From positions 22,809,723-22,873,722 of the forward strand of contig JASEVX010000012.1 of assembly GCA_031761405.1 (NCBI GenBank): a stretch of 64,000 nt of DNA. The letters are read 5' to 3'. The notes below the pieces were generated by a model, which was not told the origin of the DNA, made no database searches, and saw nothing but the letters and a program-made list of their open reading frames with translations. The DNA is from Serripes groenlandicus (Eukaryota; Mollusca; Bivalvia; Cardiida; Cardiidae). Of this stretch, positions 52,101-58,100 are shown piece by piece; positions within the stretch are counted from its first letter, which is position 1; every line of letters starts with the position of its first letter. The position numbers and the translations under genes are program-made.

Positions 52101-55100
52101 GTAATAACTTCATTTATAGCAATTTTCAATGAGGTTTCCTAGATCATTTTAAATTCGTCTGCTGCATATTTGTTGTTTGTGGAAAAGGTTAATAAAACCT
52201 TGTCTAGGTAAGTCTCCTACACATACAACTAGTGTATAGATAAATCTAGTGTATATATAGAGGAGTGTTTATTTATTATCACTTTTATTAAACAAGCCTT
52301 GGTAAGCATCATATTCAGCTTAGTTAACAAGTTTATTAAATTATTAAAAGTGATAATAAATAATAAACGAATGAGATTTACATAATGTGATTAATGAGGT
52401 GTATTTCAAAAAAATGTGCACATAATATGCCGGTTTTGGCATATAACGTCAAACCGCTGATGTGACGTCATTTTCATAGTTTGGTTTCCGCGTTGTAACA
52501 AAGACTTGAGCGTAAGACTGGAACCAAACTAGTAGTGTCATATGATATTCATGTTATGGGATTTTGACACTCTCAGAAAGGGCTTTATGTGATAAATACA
52601 TCTAAATCTGTCTGTCTATTGTGAACCACAATAATGTCACTGTTACCATAACCTTGACTTTAGCAATTCTTTTGGGGGACTTATTTATAAACGGTAAAAG
52701 AAAATTGTTATCTTGTTCATACAGGTAATGGTAACTATGCGTGTTTACCATGTGGCGATGGCTTGACGGGAGATGGTCAGACCTGTACAGATATTGATGA
52801 GGTATGGTTTGTTTGAAGGTCAAAATTCAAGGTCGCAGTAATTTTTTCATTCCTTGCAGTAGGTGGGGGATATAGATTTGCACAGATATTGATAAGTTAT
52901 AGAGTATTTGTTTCTTAGTAGATAGATCTTCAAGTCAGAACGTCGAAATTCAAAATTCAAATGATGACAACCCCGATGGTCAAAAATTGACACAGAACGG
53001 AAAACCCCAAAGATTGAAATTACAGCGTAGTCAAAATCTAAATGATTAAAATTCCAGGGTAGACAAAAAAAACAATGATTGATTTTACTTTGTAGTCTAA
53101 AACCCAATAGTTGAATTTACAGCAATGACATGAAAAAGATCTATGAAGGAAAATATAATTATTGAATTGCAGTTGAAAATTTTGTGCGAAAGGGAGAAAT
53201 TGCTTGTCATGAGAAATTCTACTTTTGCCACAATATTTTCAAAATTCATCTACTGCAGATGCAACTGAAAGTGGGAAAGGCTTAACCCTTTCCCTCATAT
53301 AGACGCTTTCTGATGCCTCTGTAGCAGACGGCTTTTTGAAAACATAGTGACAAAAGAAGAAATTGCACAAAACGTGCCATTTCTCCTTTTGACACAATGT
53401 TTTTCCACTTTTAGTTATAGGTTATCCATTCAATTATAGAGATTTTCTATTTTTTTTACAAAATATGTTCAAAGTCGTCTGCTGCAGAATTGTCTTATGA
53501 GGGAAAGGGTTAAGGAAATAGACCTTGCAAATAATGATGTCTCGAGCTGGGAATCAAACTCATGAAATATGGAGGTGAAATCACAAGGTTTTATGTCTTC
53601 TTACAGTGTAATGTGCACAGTCCTTGCTTCCTCAATCGCTGTATCAACACAAATCCAGGTTTTCAGTGTCTGGAATGTCCCGATGGTTACACAGGAACGT
53701 ATGAAGACGCTCTGGCATACAACATCAAGCACAGAGTGTTTTTGTACAGAAACAATGAACGATCAAACTACACATACCAGACTTGCGACGATATTGATGA
53801 ATGTGCGACCAATAACGGGGGATGTGATGCAATTATGACATGTGTCAATACACAAGTAAATATAGATCACTTTTTAGTTGACACTTTTCACTGATTTAGA
53901 ATGTGCAATCAAAAGCGTGGTATCAGAATAATTCTGATGCTCTTATGATATGTGTTAATACACAAGTAAGTATGGATCACTTTTTGGTTGACACTTTTCC
54001 CTCATACAGAATGCACAAACATACTTTCCTGTGTGTATATTGGATCTGATGACCTCGCATAAAAGGTTGTCTGGAATTGACCTTTACGTTTAAATATTCA
54101 ATACATTCCTAAATACTGAATCCCCGCTTCTCTATCATGATTATTCATATGGGTTGTCTCCCCTGTCGACACCTAACAATTTTGAAGGCAACAACTTGAA
54201 TGGCTGACACAAAGGTCTATCTGAGATGACCTGTATTCGGCTGTCATCAAAATTATTCAAACGTTTGCTTCTGCAGCAAAGTTTACATCAGGTTTAAATG
54301 AGATGGACAGAATATGCAACCAAGAGCAGGGGATGTGAGAAATAGTCACTATACACTTTTCCCTCGCACACAATTTGCAACCATAAGTGTGAACATAATT
54401 AGCTAATGCCTGTTTTAGGGACTGACACATCATGTCTGGTATAACAGGGTTGTACTAAAATTTAACCCAGAAAATGCTTTGGTATTAACCCTTTCCCTCA
54501 TATAGACGCTTTCTGACGCCTCTGCAGCAGACAGCTTTTTGAAAACATAGTGACAAAAGAAGAAATTGCACAAAACGTGCAATTTCTCCTTTTGCCACAA
54601 TGTTTTCCACTTTTTGTCATAGGTTATCCATTCAATTATGGAGATTTTCTATGTTTTGACAAAATACGTACAAAGTCGTCTGCTGCAGAATTGCCGTATG
54701 AGGGAAAGGGTTAAGAAAACAAGAGGGCCATGATGGCCCTGGAATCGCTCACCTGATTTTTTTTTTCACTTTAGCTATATAAGCCCCGCCATCTGGCGGG
54801 CATAGTTTCCAACCAATCAACTTGGCTTTAAGGAATCTGATAGAGGGTCACCCTAGGAACATTTAAAACAAAATTATTTGAAAATCGGCCTGACACTTTT
54901 GAAGGAGAAGATTTTTTAAGTTTTCACTATAGCAATAAAAGGCAAAATAGCCCCGCCCCCTGGCGGCCATGTTTTTTGACCAATCAACATGGCTTGAAGG
55001 AATCTGATAGAGGGTCATCCAAGGAACATTTCTACAAAATTATTTGAAAATCGGCCCGACACTTTTGGAGGAGAAGATTTTTAGCTCACCTGAGCTTTGC

Positions 55101-58100
55101 TCAAGGTGAGTTATTGTGATCGCCTTTTGTCCGGCGTCCGGCGTCCATCGTGCGTCGTCCGTCGTCCGTCGTGCGTCGTGCGTCAACTTCTTCTCCTCAG
55201 TAACCAGTGTGTCAATTTGGATGAAACTTCACAGAAAGCATCCTCTCAATGACCTCACCAGATTTCCTTCAAATTTTTAGGATCCATGCAGAATTCTGGT
55301 TTCCATGGCAACGAAATGAAAAAAACTTCAAAATTCTTCTTCTCCCAAATTGGTTGGCAGATTTTCAAATAATTTTGTAGAAATGTTCCTTGGATGACCC
55401 TCTATGAGATTCCTTCAAACCATGTTGATTGGTCGAAAAACATGGCCGCCAGGGGGGGCGGGGCTATTTTGCCTTATATGGCTATAGTGAAAACTTAAAA
55501 AATCTTCTCCTCCGAAAGTGTCAGGCCTATTTTCAAATAATTTTGTGGAAATGTTCCTTGGATGACCCTCTATCAGATTCCTTCAAGCCATGTTGATTGG
55601 TCGAAAAACATGGCCGCCAGGGGGGCGGGGCTATTTTGCCTTATATGGCTATAGTGAAAACTTAAAAAATCTTCTTCTCCGAAAGTGTCTGGCCGATTTT
55701 CAAATAATTTTGTAGAAATGTTCCTTAAGTGACCCACTATCAGATTCCTTCAAGCCATGTTGATTGGTCGTAAAATATGGCCGCCAGTGGGCAGGGCTAT
55801 TTTGCCTTATATGGCTATAGTGAAAACATAAAAAATCTTCTTCTCCCAAACTGGTTGGCAGATTTTCAGATAATTTTGTAGAAATGCTCCTTAGATGACC
55901 CTCTATTAGATTCCTTCAAGCCATGTTGATTGGTCAAAAAACATGGCCACCAGTGGGCAGGGCTATTTTGCATTATATGGCTATAGTGAAAACTTAAAAA
56001 ATCTTCTCCTCCAAAAGTGTCTGGCCGATTTTAAAAAAAAATTGTAGAAATGTTCCTAGGGTGGCCCTCTATCAGATTCCTTCAAGCCAAGTTGATTGGT
56101 CGGAAACTATGGCTGCCAGGGGGTGGGGCTTATATGGCTAAAGTGAAAAAAAATAAAATCAGGTGAGCGATTCCAGGGCCATCATGGCCCTCTTGTTTAA
56201 GTTTGCACTATAGCTATATAAGGCAAAAAAGCCCCACCCCCCCTGGCGGCCATGATTTCCGACCAATCAACATGGCTTTAAGGAATCTGATAGCGGGTCA
56301 TCCAAGGAATATTTCTACAAAATTATTTGAAAATCGGCCTGACACTTTTGGAGGAGAAGATTTTTTAAGTTTTCACTATAGCCATATAAGGCAAAAAAGC
56401 CCCGCCCCCCTGGCGGCCATATTTTTCGACCAATCAACATGGCTTCAAGGAATCTGATAGAGAGTCACCCAAGGAACATTTCTACAAAATAAGTTCAAAA
56501 TCTGCCAACCAGTTAGGGAGAAGTAGAATTTTGAAGTTTTTTTCGTTTCGTTGCCATGGAAACCAGAATTCTGCATGGATCCCAAAAGTTTGAAGGAATT
56601 CTGGTGAGGTCATTGAGAGGATGCTTTCTGTGAAGATTCATCCCAATTGACCCACCGGTTACTGAGGAGAAGATGTTGAAGATTTTTTAAGATTGCACTT
56701 TAACCATAAAAGGCAAAATAGCCCCGCCCCCTGGCGACCATGTTTTTGACCAATCAACATGGCTTGAAGGAATCTGATAGAGGGTCACCCAAGGAACATT
56801 TCTACAAATTTATTTGAAAATCGGCCTGACACTTTTGGAGAAGAAGATTTTTTAAGTTTTCACTATAGCCATATAAGGCAAAAAAGCCCCGCCCCCCCTG
56901 GCGGCCATATTTTTCGACCAATCAACATGGCTTCAAGGAATCTGATAGAGAGTCACCCAAGGAACATTTCTACAAAATAAGTTCAAAATCTGCCAACTGT
57001 TAGGGAGAAGTAGAATTTTGAAGTTTTTTTCGTTTCGTTGCCATGGAAACCAGAATTCTGCATGGATCCCAAAAGTTTGAAGGAATTCTGGTGAGGTCAT
57101 TGAGAGGATGCTTTCTGTGAAGATTCATCCCAATTGACCCACCGGTTACTGAGGAGAAGATGTTGAAGATTTTTTAAGATTGCACTTTAACCATAAAAGG
57201 CAAAATAGCCCCGCCCCCTGGCGACCATGTTTTTGACCAATCAACATGGCTTGAAGGAATCTGATAGAGGGTCACCCAAGGAACATTTCTACAAATTTAT
57301 TTGAAAATCGGCCTGACACTTTTGGAGAAGAAGATTTTTTAAGTTTGCACTATAGCCATATAAGGAAAAATAGCCCCGCCCCCCCTGGCGGCCATGTTTT
57401 TCGACCAATCAACATGGCTTGAAGGAATCTGATAGAGGGTCACCCGAGGAACATTTCTACAAAATTATTTGAAAATCGGCCTGACACTTTCGGAGGAGAA
57501 GATTTTTTAAGAATTTTGAAGTTTTTTCATTTCGTTGCCATGGAAACCAGAATTCTTCATGGATCCCGAAAATTTTAAGGAATTCTGGTGAGGACATTGA
57601 GAGGATGCTTTCTGTGAAGTTTCATCCCAGTTGACCCACCGGTTACAGAGGAGAAAATGTTGACGGACGCCGGACATAGGGCGATCACAATAACTCACCT
57701 TGAGCACTTACAGATGTGACTTCAAACAGCATTTAAATCAAATCTGGAACTATCAGGTCTTTTTGACCAACGAAGATCCAGATTTAATGCTTAACCCTTT
57801 CCTATATACAGACTCTTTCTTATGCCTCTGCAGCAGACGTCGTTTGAAAACAGTTTGACAAATGAAGAAACTGATCATAATGAGCAATTTCACCTTTTGT
57901 CACACTGTTAATTACTTTACTTTTATTTATAAAGAGTTTCCATACTGTTGCCTAAATGTCTTCAATGGCATCTGCTTCAGATTTGTTGTATGATGAAATT
58001 AAATCTTGAACTATCAAAGCACTGCATTGTTCATTTTCAGGGAAGCTACTACTGTGATTTCTGTGCCAATGGCTACATAGGTACCAACAAAACAGGGTGT

